64,000 nt of DNA, taken from assembly GCA_001557505.1 (NCBI GenBank), contig LSAX01000006.1:1798001-1862000 (forward strand), written 5' to 3'. The stretch's first letter is position 1; each line of letters begins with the position of its first letter. Positions 42,082 through 52,212 of this stretch are shown piece by piece. The stretch is from Reticulascus tulasneorum. Its lineage: Eukaryota; Ascomycota; Sordariomycetes; Glomerellales; Reticulascaceae. Both the position numbers and the translations under genes were made by a program. The notes under the pieces are model-generated. The model was not told where the DNA came from, searched no databases, and was given only the letters and a program-made list of their open reading frames with translations.

Positions 42082-45000
42082 ATGAGTAACACTCGTGATC
42101 CTGCGCGACTGCGACAAGGTCTAAACCCTCTGTTGACGACTTCTCTTGGTGGCTTCCACAATCAACTTAATACACCGCTGTCTGCTGTGTCCATGAGCTC
42201 GACACACACGCACTTGCACTCGGCCCAAACGCCTGCGAGTGCCATACAGCCATACAATCCGCAAGAATGGATCGGATCTCCAGTTGCTGGCCCAGAGCGC
42301 ACCCACCAATTTCCGGATTCCCAAGGTAAACTAGTCTTTTACCCTATTTTTGACATTATGCGGCATCTGCTGATTGTTTCGCGAAGCTTCACCACCACCC
42401 CCGCCTCCGTATAGCCCACCAAGAAGTCAAAGGCCCATGAGCATGTCTTTCGAACCTGCACCGGCCAACACATCGGCCGTGCGAATGCCTCCGTCGAACC
42501 TGCACCGACCCTCGCCAGAGCCGGTGGCCACGACATCGTTCCCACCTCCGCCAAATGCCAGTGGAAGAGGCGGCTCACGGGATAGGCGGTTTGGTCTTCC
42601 ATCTCTCAGACGAAACAAGGAGCACCACGACCAATCAAGTCCTCCCGAACCCCATCCACCAATATCAATCGCAAGATCATCTCCGGGGCCTTTGCAGATA
42701 CATATTCCGCAGCAACCTCCAGAGAGAACGCCATCTGCCTCTTCAATAAGTGGCGCTCCGGGTGCCCGCAGAGCAGTCTCGACAAGTGCTGTGGAGACAC
42801 CATTATCCGCGCGGTCTCGGTCGACGTCTCAGACGAGATGGGGCCCAGGGATGCCTCTTCCTCCACCGCCGCCAGGCCCACCACCGGCCCCGTCGCGGTC
42901 GCAAAGCGCCAGCAGGACAAGCGAACCTGCTATTTCACCACCTACCAGACGCCCTCCGCCGAATGGCGTATCTGCTCTCGGTCCAGTACCACCAACCCCT
43001 GCGGATTGGATAGATCAGGATAATCAGCAGAATCAGCCCGGCCGAGGAAGGTCACCCGGCCTTACTATAGACACAGTCAGTGCTGCCAGCTCTGCTCAAT
43101 CAGGCGACTCGAACACGTCTGCCGGGCTCAATTCTGGCGGGCTGAATCGTACCGGAGCTGTTCGACACGATAAGACAATTGTACAAAGGCGGACAGAGAG
43201 CCGAACCAGGCAGCCTGGACCTCGTGGTTCTATTGATGGGATTGATCAACTCGGGCAGTTGTCCGATATTGTGGTCCCGAGCTCGACCACGCTGTCTCGT
43301 AGATTAACGATCACAAAGTCAACTCCTCGAAGTGGGGGCCGAACGATATATGATACTCCCCGAACTGGTGAGCAGTCTGCGGATTCGAACCATGATTCTC
43401 GAGGTTCCACACCAAGACCACTAGGTTCTGCTCAACACCCGCACCCCGAGACAGCAACCCCACCGTTCTCACCACGTCCGATAAAAGCGGTGCCGATGGT
43501 GGAAGGCTCTCCAAGCGTTGTGCCGAAAGCCTTGCCGACTCCTCCGCCTCAGACTCGGTCAGCGTCTAGTTCACAAACTAGGCTGAGTGCCACGACACCA
43601 GCAGATACGATTTCCACGTCAGCCACAACAGGCCCGAAGCAAATCGTTGTCACCCAAACGGCCGAACAATTTTGCCGAGGAGCCGTCGAAAGATTTCAGG
43701 CATTTGCGCTGAAGGAGTCACTTGCCCCGTCCGACGCCGATCGCGTCCGTCTCTTTGCAGACTTCATAGTCAGCGAGTCTAGGGTGAGACGAGAAAGATA
43801 TTCCTCGGCTATCGGGGCTATGGGTTCGGAAATCTTCGATTTGACGAGGGACCTCTTCCGCCCTATGGCAGCATCAAGGCGGGAGTCTGCAACGTCCGAA
43901 GGGGAATGGACACCACAGTCATCTGCACCTACAGCGTCTCACCGTGGCTCTATGAACTCCATCTATCGAGATGGTACTGGACAATCGAGTTCAGCTCCAC
44001 CATCAGCAAACCTTCCAATGTCTCCAAATGGCGGCACACCAAACAACGTAAACTGGACGTCAAATTACATGCCCTCTCTGTCTCCTATCCTGAGTCTCAG
44101 TGTCAGCGATAACCATGATGGTAGTTCTAGAGGGCGACCGTCGAGCAGATGGTGGGAGGCTGAATCCATGGGTGGTCCAGACCAACGCCTCGAGAGGTCC
44201 AAAAGGGAGTCCAAATACATGGGGGTGCCGAAGGAGGCGCGAGAAGCTCTTCAATGGACGGATAACCCACACAAACAAGAAGTACAAGCTGGTTCTAGCG
44301 ACCAAGGTTCTTCCAATGGCTATCCTGCCGAGAAAACTGGCTGGCACGGCCAAGACCCGACACTAACGCCGCAGCCGCTGCGACACTCCAGCTATTCTGC
44401 CGTGTCGTCCTCATCCCCAACGACCCCGAACCCAGCCCACGTTGATGTATCCCGTTTAGTCACTCTTCCACCTCCATACCCCCGGCATCATCCGGCCGTG
44501 AACAACAGCCACCCAGAGCTTACTTCCACACGAACCGCAGTTCGGCAAATAACCGACTTGAGTGAAGTGGAGGCGACAAAGGAAAGGTTCAAGCTCAGTA
44601 GCCAGAAGAAGCGGGAGGAAGCTACTAAGGCCGCCTCTGAGCGCCGCCAGGCTTTGCGGGGCAACCTGCAGCAGGAGATCAATTCCGGTAACATGACATT
44701 CGCGGAGGCATCGGCTATCGAGGCAGACTCTTACGAAAGCGAGAAAGAAAAGACCAAGGAAAGGGAGAAGAACGACTTCGAGCTATTTCAAAGTCAAGTT
44801 GTGATGCCCCTGAATGAGCTCCTGACCGCCCGTATAGCAAGAGCGACGGCGCTTTTTGACGAGCTGGCCGGCCAACTTTTCGGTGACGTTGGGAATGCTG
44901 CAGATATGCCACAAGAAGAAGGCGACGACAAACCAGAACTGCTCGAGAAGTTGACGCTACTTAAGTGGATCTTCGAGGCACGAGAGATGCTGCACAGGGC

Positions 45001-45739
45001 CATCTACGATGTTCTCTCAGACCGGAATGATCGTTACCGAGAGGTCGTTCTCACCCCTTACCGATTGGCCCGCAATGAGGAAAAGATTCAATCAGCCGAG
45101 GCTTTCTTCGCTGAAGATGCTGCAAAGCGTCAACTGGCGTTTGCAAATGAGGTTCTCCATCGAGCCCGCGAGTTCCGGGCCGTAGCTGAGCAGAACGTGA
45201 TGCGAGGTGTTGAGGTACAGTTGTCAGCGTTCTGGGACATTGCACCGCCTCTTCATCGACTTCTCGATAAGATCCCTCCGACCCTTGAGGAATTCAACAT
45301 CCAGATCCCAGCGGTGGAGTACGAGGAAAACCCCTCGTATTATGAGCATCCTTTTCAGTACCTATTCAGCCTTCTCCTACACGCAGAAAAGAGCACCTAC
45401 CAGTTCATCGAATCCCAGACGAACCTTCTTTGTCTGCTGCACGAAGTGAAGGAGGCTGTTACCCATGCCAAGGTCAAGGTGGTGCAGAGCGAGATGGATG
45501 ATGCCGATGGGCAGCCCTACTGCGAGGAGGAACGCGAGCAGCGGGCGGACAAGATGCGCAAGGAGGAAGAGCAGAGGTTGACGGATGATCTGAAGGAGAA
45601 GGTGCGTGTGGTTCAGGATCAGTGGCACAGTGCCCTGGGCGAGGGTATCAAGAACGTCAAGGAGCGAGTTGGCGAGTGGCTGCTGCAGACCGGCGGCTGG
45701 GACGAATCGCTGGAAGAGGGCGGCGTTGGCAGTGTCTAA
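42082..45739 (+). CDS. Large Pro/Ser-rich protein with C-terminal coiled-coil region, function unknown
   Basis: Two exons, 42082-42325 and 42387-45739 (61-bp intron, phase 1), give 1198 residues. I do not recognise the family. Residues 1-490 are Pro/Ser/Arg-rich and probably disordered (ASPPPPPPYSPPRSQRP, MPLPPPPPGPPPAPSRSQSA), with many potential SH3- or WW-binding and kinase sites. A first compact region starts near 497 (KQIVVTQTAEQFCRGAVERF, DRVRLFADFIVSESRVRRER, IGAMGSEIFDLTRDLFRP). A charged helical segment begins near 807 (SEVEATKERFKLSSQKKREE, ASERRQALRGNLQQEINSGN), followed by a helical domain to the end (PLNELLTARIARATALFDEL, LKWIFEAREMLHRAIYDVLS, EEREQRADKMRKEEEQRLTD). The length, intact frame and compact C-terminus indicate a real gene, probably conserved in filamentous ascomycetes. 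A scaffold or trafficking role is only a guess. Confidence 0.85.
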
Positions 45740-46283
45740 GAGGAGCGCAGCATGGAGTGGATCTACGAGCCGACCATTTTACGGCGTGAGGGAGCATGTC
45801 ATTTGTTGCAACTTCCAAAGACGTTGATACCCCTTTGCGTCTGTAACGATTCGTTATATTTCTGGTACATAGTTTTTGTTTAGGTCCATCCCAAACGGCG
45901 ATGGTTCGGAGTAGAGTTGGAATGACGGGATGAAATGCCATCATACATCAGACCATAAGATATGATCTTCTTTGGTTTCAACACATCGTCTATGCGGACA
46001 GCCAACATTGGCGAACTAGTGCCATGCTGCCCTCTTCTCCTATCCCAGCTTTCGCCCCTTTTATCTTGTGTTTTCCGGCTTGACTCCTTGTGCAATATGT
46101 TTTTCAGGGGAGATTCTGCGGAGCACAGCTCTCAACCGCGGTTTGGTCGGACGACTTCGGTGGACGCATCCGAGCAGGCCGACCCAATTGCACCCTCTCT
46201 TCGCTGCGTGGGCCCTTCGAACGGCCAGGGCATACGGGGGATATCATCTTCTTCTTCATGGCCATGTATCGATCCCCGCTGCC
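45740..46283. other. Convergent intergenic region
   Basis: A 544-bp spacer between the 3' ends of the Pro/Ser-rich gene and FMC1. Several overlapping open frames in it are antisense or 3'-flank noise. I see no gene. Confidence 0.5.
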
Positions 46284-46604
46284 TCATTGCCCATCCTTGT
46301 CAAACTCGACTGGCAAGTCCATGCCCACCCGTCTTGCGGTAAGACGGACGCGTTCCTCCTCGTCCATCTCCATGCCGGGATTGTAGCGCTCCAGCAGCGT
46401 TGCGTATCTGCGCTGCGACCGCAGGTAGGCCACGAACTGCTCGGCCTGGGCGGCCTGGGCGGCGTCGGCTTGTCCAGCGGGCGTGGCGAAGCTGTCGCGC
46501 AGACGGATGTGTAGTGGTGAGCGGTCCGCGGACAGGAGGGGCCGGGGCGGGAGCTCGCGCAGGAGGGAGCGGTAGAGAGAGCGGAGGTGTCTGGGATTCG
46601 TCAT
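46284..46604 (-). CDS. FMC1: ATP synthase assembly factor Fmc1 (LYR-motif protein)
   Basis: Intronless, 106 residues. Fmc1 is a small mitochondrial matrix protein that helps Atp12-dependent assembly of the F1 part of ATP synthase. The N-terminus carries the LYR-type motif, RHLRSLYRSLLRELPPRP. The rest matches the fungal family as I know it: SPLHIRLRDSF, AEQFVAYLRSQRRYATLLER and YNPGMEMDEEERVRLTARRV, ending GMDLPVEFDKDGQ. An Ala/Gln-rich linker (GQADAAQAAQAEQ) separates the two halves. The short length is normal. The gene is divergent from MET22, with about 490 bp between them. Confidence 0.85.
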   Translation of the reverse strand: MTNPRHLRSLYRSLLRELPPRPLLSADRSPLHIRLRDSFATPAGQADAAQAAQAEQFVAYLRSQRRYATLLERYNPGMEMDEEERVRLTARRVGMDLPVEFDKDGQ

Positions 46605-47091
46605 CTCGTGTTTGGCGCTCTAAAGATGGGCAGAGGTGGAGGGTTTATCAGCACCAAATACTGATGAGATTGAACTTTTTTTCCGTCGCGAGCATGGAGA
46701 AGCAAGGCTCCTAACGCGGCATGCGCCTGCTCCTGGGGGTTTATCTCAATGCCCAATCAGCACCCTTGGGTGGCAAGCACTAACTGACTACGTAGTAATT
46801 TGGTACTAAATGGAAAATTGTTAAGGCCCCGCAGTGGCCTGGGAGCTGACGTGGGGCAGGTCATGTTGCTCTGAAAAGCTTCAATGGCGGGGGGATCCTG
46901 ATGGCTAATTCATTACTTCTTCCAGCTTTTATATATCCGCTTCGAAATTGAGAGGAACTTATATTAAAGAACTTATATTACACTGGTGCTCGCTTGCAAT
47001 CCAAGGCATTTCTGATCTGGGCCCCATATACCGTCGGAGACATAAGGCTCTATACTCATACCCCATTCAGCGCGAGTTGACGCAAGCGTCT
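46605..47091. promoter_or_regulatory. Bidirectional promoter region FMC1 / MET22
   Basis: A 487-bp spacer between divergent genes. The MET22 frame remains open upstream to an ATG at 46948, but residues before 47092 look like untranslated leader. A repeated AACTTATATTA occurs at about 46956-46981. Confidence 0.5.
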
Positions 47092-48342
47092 ATGCCCGCT
47101 AAGCAGCCAGTCCAGCAGAAAAGACGCTTCACCTCCCCCTTGTCTCTCCTCTTCTCGTCAGTCCTGGTAGTAACGCTGGCAATCTTGTCTCTACGAGCCT
47201 TCCCTCGGCTCTCTCTTCTCGCCGCCCACCTCCACCCCATTCCCCCAAGTTTCCGGCTCTATTCAGCTGGTCCGACCATGTCGTACGCAAAGGAGCTCGA
47301 AGTGGCCCAGCTGGCTGTCCAACGTGCAACAATCCTGACGAAAAGGGTCTTCCATGAGAAGGCCAAGGGAACGGTTGACAAGAACGACAAGTCGCCGGTC
47401 ACCATTGGCGATTTCGGAGCGCAGGCTTTGATCATCAGTGCGTTGAAGCACAATTTCCCCGAGGATGAGATTGTTGCAGAAGAGGAGGCAAGCAAGCTCC
47501 GCGAGGATGCTGGGCTGCGGGATCAGATTTGGGATCTGGTCAAGACCACGAAGTTAGAGGATGAGAAGGCGGAGAAGATATTGGGTGGTCCAATTACGGA
47601 TGCCCAGAGCATGCTGGATCTGATTGATCTGGGGAACAGCAAGGGCGGAGCCAAGGGCCGCATCTGGGCCATTGATCCCATTGATGGCACCAAGGGCTTC
47701 CTGCGGGGTGGCCAGTACGCCGTCTGCCTCGCTCTTATGATTGACGGCGACGTCAAGGTCGGCGTGCTGGGCTGCCCGAACCTGCCCATCGACGACGCAG
47801 CCAAATTGACAGCGGATATTGGCTCGAATGCCACAGACGAGGGCCGCGGGGTCATCTTCTCCGCCGTTCTTAGCCAAGGCGCAACAAGCCACCCGCTCGG
47901 CATAGGATCCCTTGCTGGCGGAACAGCCATCTCCATGCGCCCTGTTAAGGAGATGTCCGCAGCGACGTTCTGCGAGAGCGTCGAGGCCGGACATTCCGCA
48001 CACGACGAACAGGCGCAAATTGCGCAGAAGCTGGGCATCACGAAGCCAAGTGTGCGCATGGATTCGCAGAGCAAGTATGGATCTATTGCGAGGGGCGCCG
48101 GTGACATCTACCTGCGCTTGCCGGTGAGCAAGACATATCAGGAGAAGATTTGGGACCATGCTGCTGGAGACCTCATTGTGAGGGAGGCGGGAGGACAAGT
48201 CACGGACATCCATGGCAAGCGGCTGGATTTCACCGTCGGGAGAACTTTGGCGAATAACAAGGGCGTTGTTGCAGCACCAGCAGCTGTCCACGGCGAGGTC
48301 CTGAAGGTTGTGCAGGAAGTACTGAACCAAAAGGCAACATAG
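47092..48342 (+). CDS. MET22: 3'(2'),5'-bisphosphate nucleotidase Met22/Hal2 with N-terminal extension
   Basis: Intronless. The enzyme hydrolyses adenosine 3',5'-bisphosphate (PAP) to AMP during sulfate assimilation and is a Li+/Na+-sensitive member of the inositol monophosphatase-like metal phosphatase fold. The conserved enzyme begins at Met 47278 (MSYAKELEVAQLAVQRATIL) and would be 354 residues. Motifs are FHEKAKGTVDKNDKSPVTIG, the metal-binding EEEAS, WAIDPIDGTKGFLRGGQYAV and WDHAAGDLIVREAGG. The frame stays open upstream. An ATG at 47092 adds 62 residues with a basic start, a hydrophobic helix (PLSLLFSSVLVVTLAILSLR) and a basic, Ser-rich end. I chose 47092 because chance opening of this length is unlikely and the extension looks like a mitochondrial or membrane signal. 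Leaky scanning could give both forms (inference). Confidence 0.9.
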   Translation: MPAKQPVQQKRRFTSPLSLLFSSVLVVTLAILSLRAFPRLSLLAAHLHPIPPSFRLYSAGPTMSYAKELEVAQLAVQRATILTKRVFHEKAKGTVDKNDKSPVTIGDFGAQALIISALKHNFPEDEIVAEEEASKLREDAGLRDQIWDLVKTTKLEDEKAEKILGGPITDAQSMLDLIDLGNSKGGAKGRIWAIDPIDGTKGFLRGGQYAVCLALMIDGDVKVGVLGCPNLPIDDAAKLTADIGSNATDEGRGVIFSAVLSQGATSHPLGIGSLAGGTAISMRPVKEMSAATFCESVEAGHSAHDEQAQIAQKLGITKPSVRMDSQSKYGSIARGAGDIYLRLPVSKTYQEKIWDHAAGDLIVREAGGQVTDIHGKRLDFTVGRTLANNKGVVAAPAAVHGEVLKVVQEVLNQKAT

Positions 48343-48457
48343 AGAACCATTCGACTCAATATAAATTATACACGTACTCCCAGGCCAAGATATCTATACA
48401 TAGCCTCCCCCGTCCTTATATTTCTCCCATTGTAATGCTACATCCAAACAAGCCAGC

Positions 48458-49329
48458 CTAGCTGATCTTCTTCTGCTTGAGCTTGATAGTCTGGTCGTTG
48501 ACAAAGATGCCCTTCCCCTTATACGGCTCCGGAGGCCGCCACTTCCGGACCTTCCCAGCAAAGCTCATGATCTTCTCACGCGAGATGCCTTCGAGCAAGA
48601 TGCGCGTCGTTGACGGCGTCGTGGCCGTCACGCCGGCCGGGATGGCTTCCTCGACGGGGTGCGTAAATCCCAGCTTAAGGCACAGGAACTTCTGCCCCTT
48701 GAACTGTGCTTTGGCCGGACGCTCCTCGACCGTGGCACGGTACCCGACGCCGACGAGGCGGAGGAGCGCGGTGTGACCTTCGGAGACGCCCATTATGTAG
48801 CGCTGGAGGTAGGCCCATGTTGTTCCTGCAGGCCGCGTCAGTCTGACTCGAAACGAACGAACGGAACAGGGAAAGGGAAAAGAAGAGAAGAGCTACGCAC
48901 CCCACATTTCTCGCTGTTGCTTCACCGTGTCATCCTCGACGCTGAGAACTGCTTTTCGACCATCGGCATCCTGGTCAATCTTAATGAAAGGGAGGACTTC
49001 TATGTCAAGTTTCCCTGTCGATGTCAGTAGGGTTTAACCACCCCTGACCTGAAGAACTAACCTAACGGTCCCACGACCGTCACTGTCCTCGTAGCTATCT
49101 TAAGGTATGTCGTCGTATCCTTCTTGACTTTCGGCTCGCTGATGAGGAGCTCTACGCCCGGGGGTATCGAAATTGGGGTCCGGCCAAGCTTCGATCTTGG
49201 GTTCGGCGTGGTCGAGAAGTGTCGCGGCGAGAAAGATTGGAACGCTGGGACAAGGAAGGTAGGAAGCGTAACGGCTGAGGAAGCGGCGAAGGCACTCTTC
49301 AGTGCCTTTCCCCGGCTTGGTGCAAGCAT
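48458..49329 (-). CDS. MRPL6: Mitochondrial large-subunit ribosomal protein uL6m (Mrpl6)
   Basis: Three exons: 49329-49062, 49014-48901 and 48825-48458, giving 249 residues. The first 45 residues are a mitochondrial presequence (MLAPSRGKALKSAFAASSAV ... RHFSTTPNPRSKLGRTPI). Two L6-type folds follow: ISIPPGVELLISEPKVKKDT, TVTVVGPLGKLDIEVLPFIK, then GTTWAYLQRYIMGVSEGHTA and LRLVGVGYRATVEE. The C-terminal rRNA-binding part includes ILLEGISREKIMSFAGKVRK and WRPPEPYKGKGIFVND, typical of bacterial L6. Both introns are phase 1 and restore Gly codons. The gene is tail-to-tail with MET22, with 115 bp between stops. Confidence 0.94.
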
Positions 49330-49764
49330 CGTAGGTAATTGGCACCTGGAGGCTGACTCTGCTCTATTGATCTGTTGTAGATTGGAAGACCTGGGTTAAA
49401 GCTCCAAGGAACTTTTCTGTGGCTTAGTCATCAAGAGCACATTATTTTCGGAACATGCCGAGACCAAGCACCTAAGGTAATCAGAGCCAAGGTTGAATTG
49501 ATTTCCAAACGGCAAAGGCAAGCAAAGATCAAGTAATCAAGATGAAAGGCACAGTTTTAAAGGACCGTGATATGTAGTCTTTGATTGATTGATTGGTCGT
49601 ACTTGATTGATACGCCTGTCACTATACTAACAGAGGTTTCCCCAGGAACCCCTTTGGGGATCGATTACCACAACCCCAAAACGAATGTGCATTGATGGAA
49701 GAAAAGGCGGTGAGACTGGCTAGAGAACCAGATACCCAAGGGTAGTCGTAAATGTGGCACCCAT
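49330..49764. other. Intergenic region MRPL6 / TUB2
   Basis: A 435-bp spacer containing the MRPL6 promoter and the beta-tubulin 3' end. It has a short TTGATTGATTGATTGG repeat near 49578-49593. No gene is seen. Confidence 0.55.
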
Positions 49765-51581
49765 TTACTCCTCTCCCTCAAGAGGAGCCTCCTCCTCATA
49801 CTCCTCTTCTTCCTCATCAACACCGGCATCCTGGTATTGCTGGTACTCCGAGACCAAATCGTTCATGTTGGACTCAGCCTCGGTGAACTCCATCTCGTCC
49901 ATACCCTCACCAGTGTACCAATGCAAGAAAGCCTTTCGTCGGAACATGGCAGTGAACTGCTCTCCAACACGCTTGAAGAGCTCCTGGATGGCAGTAGAGT
50001 TGCCAACGAAGGTGGAAGACATCTTCAAGCCTCGTGGAGGAATAGAGCACAGAGCAGTTTGGACGTTGTTGGGAATCCATTCGACGAAGTAGGACGAGTT
50101 CTTGCTCTGGACGTTGCGCATCTGATCCTCGACCTCCTTCATAGCGACCTTGCCACGGCTGCAACCACATCAGCAACTCATCAATAGAAAGGGAAATACA
50201 ATAACTCACAAGATGGCAGAGCACGTCAGATAACGACCGTTGCGGAAGTCAGAAGCAGCCATCATGTTCTTGGGGTCGAACATTTGCTGAGTCAACTCAG
50301 GGACGCTGATGGCGCGGAAAGAATGGGCACCACGGCTGGTCAAGGGGGCAAATCCAACCATGAAGAAGTGCAGACGAGGGAAGGGCACCATGTTGACGGC
50401 CAGCTTTCGGAGATCAGAGTTCAGCTGACCAGGGAATCGAAGGCAGGTGGTGACACCAGACATGACAGCAGAAACCAGGTAATTGAGATCACCGTAGGAA
50501 GGGTTGGAGAGCTTCAGGGTTCGTATGCAAATGTCGTAGAGAGCTTCGTTGTCGATACAGAACGTCTCGTCCGAGTTCTCAACAAGCTGGTGGACGGATA
50601 GAGTGGCGTTGTAAGGCTCAACAACGGTATCGGAGACCTTGGGGGATGGCACGACGGAGAAAGTAGCCATCATTCGGTCGGGAAACTCCTCACGGATCTT
50701 GGAGATCAAAAGAGTTCCCATACCGGCACCAGTGCCACCACCGAGAGAGTGGGTGATCTGAAAGCCCTGGAGGCAGTCACAGCCCTCAGCCTCTCGTCGG
50801 ACAACATCGAGCACTTGGTCAACAAGCTCAGCACCCTCGGTATAGTGACCCTTCGCCCAGTTGTTTCCGGCACCGGACTGACCGAAAACAAAGTTGTCGG
50901 GACGGAAGAGCTGGCCGAAAGGACCCGCGCGGACGGCATCCATGGTACCAGGCTCCAAATCGACGAGGACGGCTCGAGGAACATACTTGTTGCCGGAAGC
51001 CTACCAATCTTGAGTCAGCATGATGCTGACAGAGGAATATGAATGGATTGGATTGGTTGTCATGGTCGACATACCTCGTTGAAGTAAACGCTCATGCGCT
51101 CAAGCTGGAGCTCGGAAGTGCCGTTGTAACTGCAGGAGTATGGCGTGAGCTTCGATCAACGACCAGGTGAGGGGCACAGAAACTTACACGCCATTGCTGT
51201 CGAGGCCATGCTCGCCAGAGATGGTTTGCCTATTACGAGTCAATATGTTTCCTTTGACTTCCCATCTTTCGTATGTCTTGATTGGTAAGTACGTACCAGA
51301 AGGCAGCACCGATTTGGTTACCCTATGGGGTAGTTAGCGACCCTACAAACTCGACAAAAAAAGATCAGGAATGACTTACGCACTGGCCGGTCTGGAGATG
51401 GACCTATAAACGCAGAGAGACACACTGGTCAGTAGATATTCGAAGCGTTTGCAGGTTGACGCGAGAGGTCATTGCAAGGAGAGACGGGCGAAAAGTCGGC
51501 GGGGTAGAAATCAGGGGTACGATTTCCACTAGAACGCGTCGCAGGATTGTGAGGGGAGAAAATACTTACGATCTCACGCAT
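49765..51581 (-). CDS. TUB2: Beta-tubulin
   Basis: Seven exons: 51581-51570, 51403-51380, 51322-51297, 51229-51188, 51129-51075, 51000-50210 and 50158-49765, giving 447 residues, the standard length. The short first exons (12, 24, 26, 42 and 55 nt) reproduce the usual 5' clustering of introns in ascomycete beta-tubulin genes. The protein starts [20 protein letters not shown] (Met-Arg-Glu-Ile autoregulation motif), has the GTP-binding [15 protein letters not shown] signature and a Glu-rich tail ending APLEGEE. It polymerises with alpha-tubulin into microtubules and is the benzimidazole target. Residues linked to resistance are wild type: Tyr50 (MSVYFNE), Phe167 (MMATFSVVP), Glu198 and Phe200 (SDETFCID). 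Sensitivity to benzimidazoles is therefore predicted. Intron 1 (51404-51569, 166 bp) is the longest. Confidence 0.98.
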
Positions 51582-52212
51582 TTTGGATGATGAAGAGCTT
51601 GATTAAGCTGTACAGACGATGATCAAGGAAGGAGGAGGTCTTGAGAGCTGTTCGAAGCTTCAAGATTGACGTGGTTGGTGGAGTGAGGATGTGGTGTGGT
51701 TAGGTACAGGAGATTGTTGATTTTTGTTGAAGGTGTGGTGGATGTGAATTTGTTCACCGCCACGGGTCACAGCAGGAAGGGAAAATGGGGGGTGCCTGGT
51801 CTCGCTTGTTTACCTGGTGGCCCGTGCACGGACTAAGTCTTCTCAAAACGGCAATGACAATGCAGGCGAACCCCCTCCAAATGTCAGTGCCTGGGACGTT
51901 ATGGGTACGTACCTTTAATCCCACCACCTTTCTCAAACCTCAAACCATAATGTGATGAGTGATCTTATGCTAAGACCCTAGGGAGGAGCTTAAGGCGATA
52001 AAAGGATATCTACAGGCCATAACAAGAGAACCGCAAGTCCGCCCTCTAGTTTCTTTTGGGAGAGGGACGGTAGATGGACACACGATAAGTGTTTGTTTTG
52101 TCTACAAGATCTGCTATCGCGTCTTCGTCAACCTCAGGTGTCAGTGTCAGGGGTAAAAGCAGCGCCAGTCTATTGGTTTCCTTCAAGCTGGTTTTGCTAT
52201 ATATCCTATCTA
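51582..52212. other. Intergenic region TUB2 / GCN20
   Basis: A 631-bp spacer with the beta-tubulin promoter and leader and the GCN20 3' end. It is G/T-rich near 51680-51760 on the plus strand. No gene is recognised. Confidence 0.55.

Noticed and set aside
47554..48330. 258-codon open frame antisense to MET22
   Set aside because: Antisense shadow of a conserved enzyme with no motif of its own.
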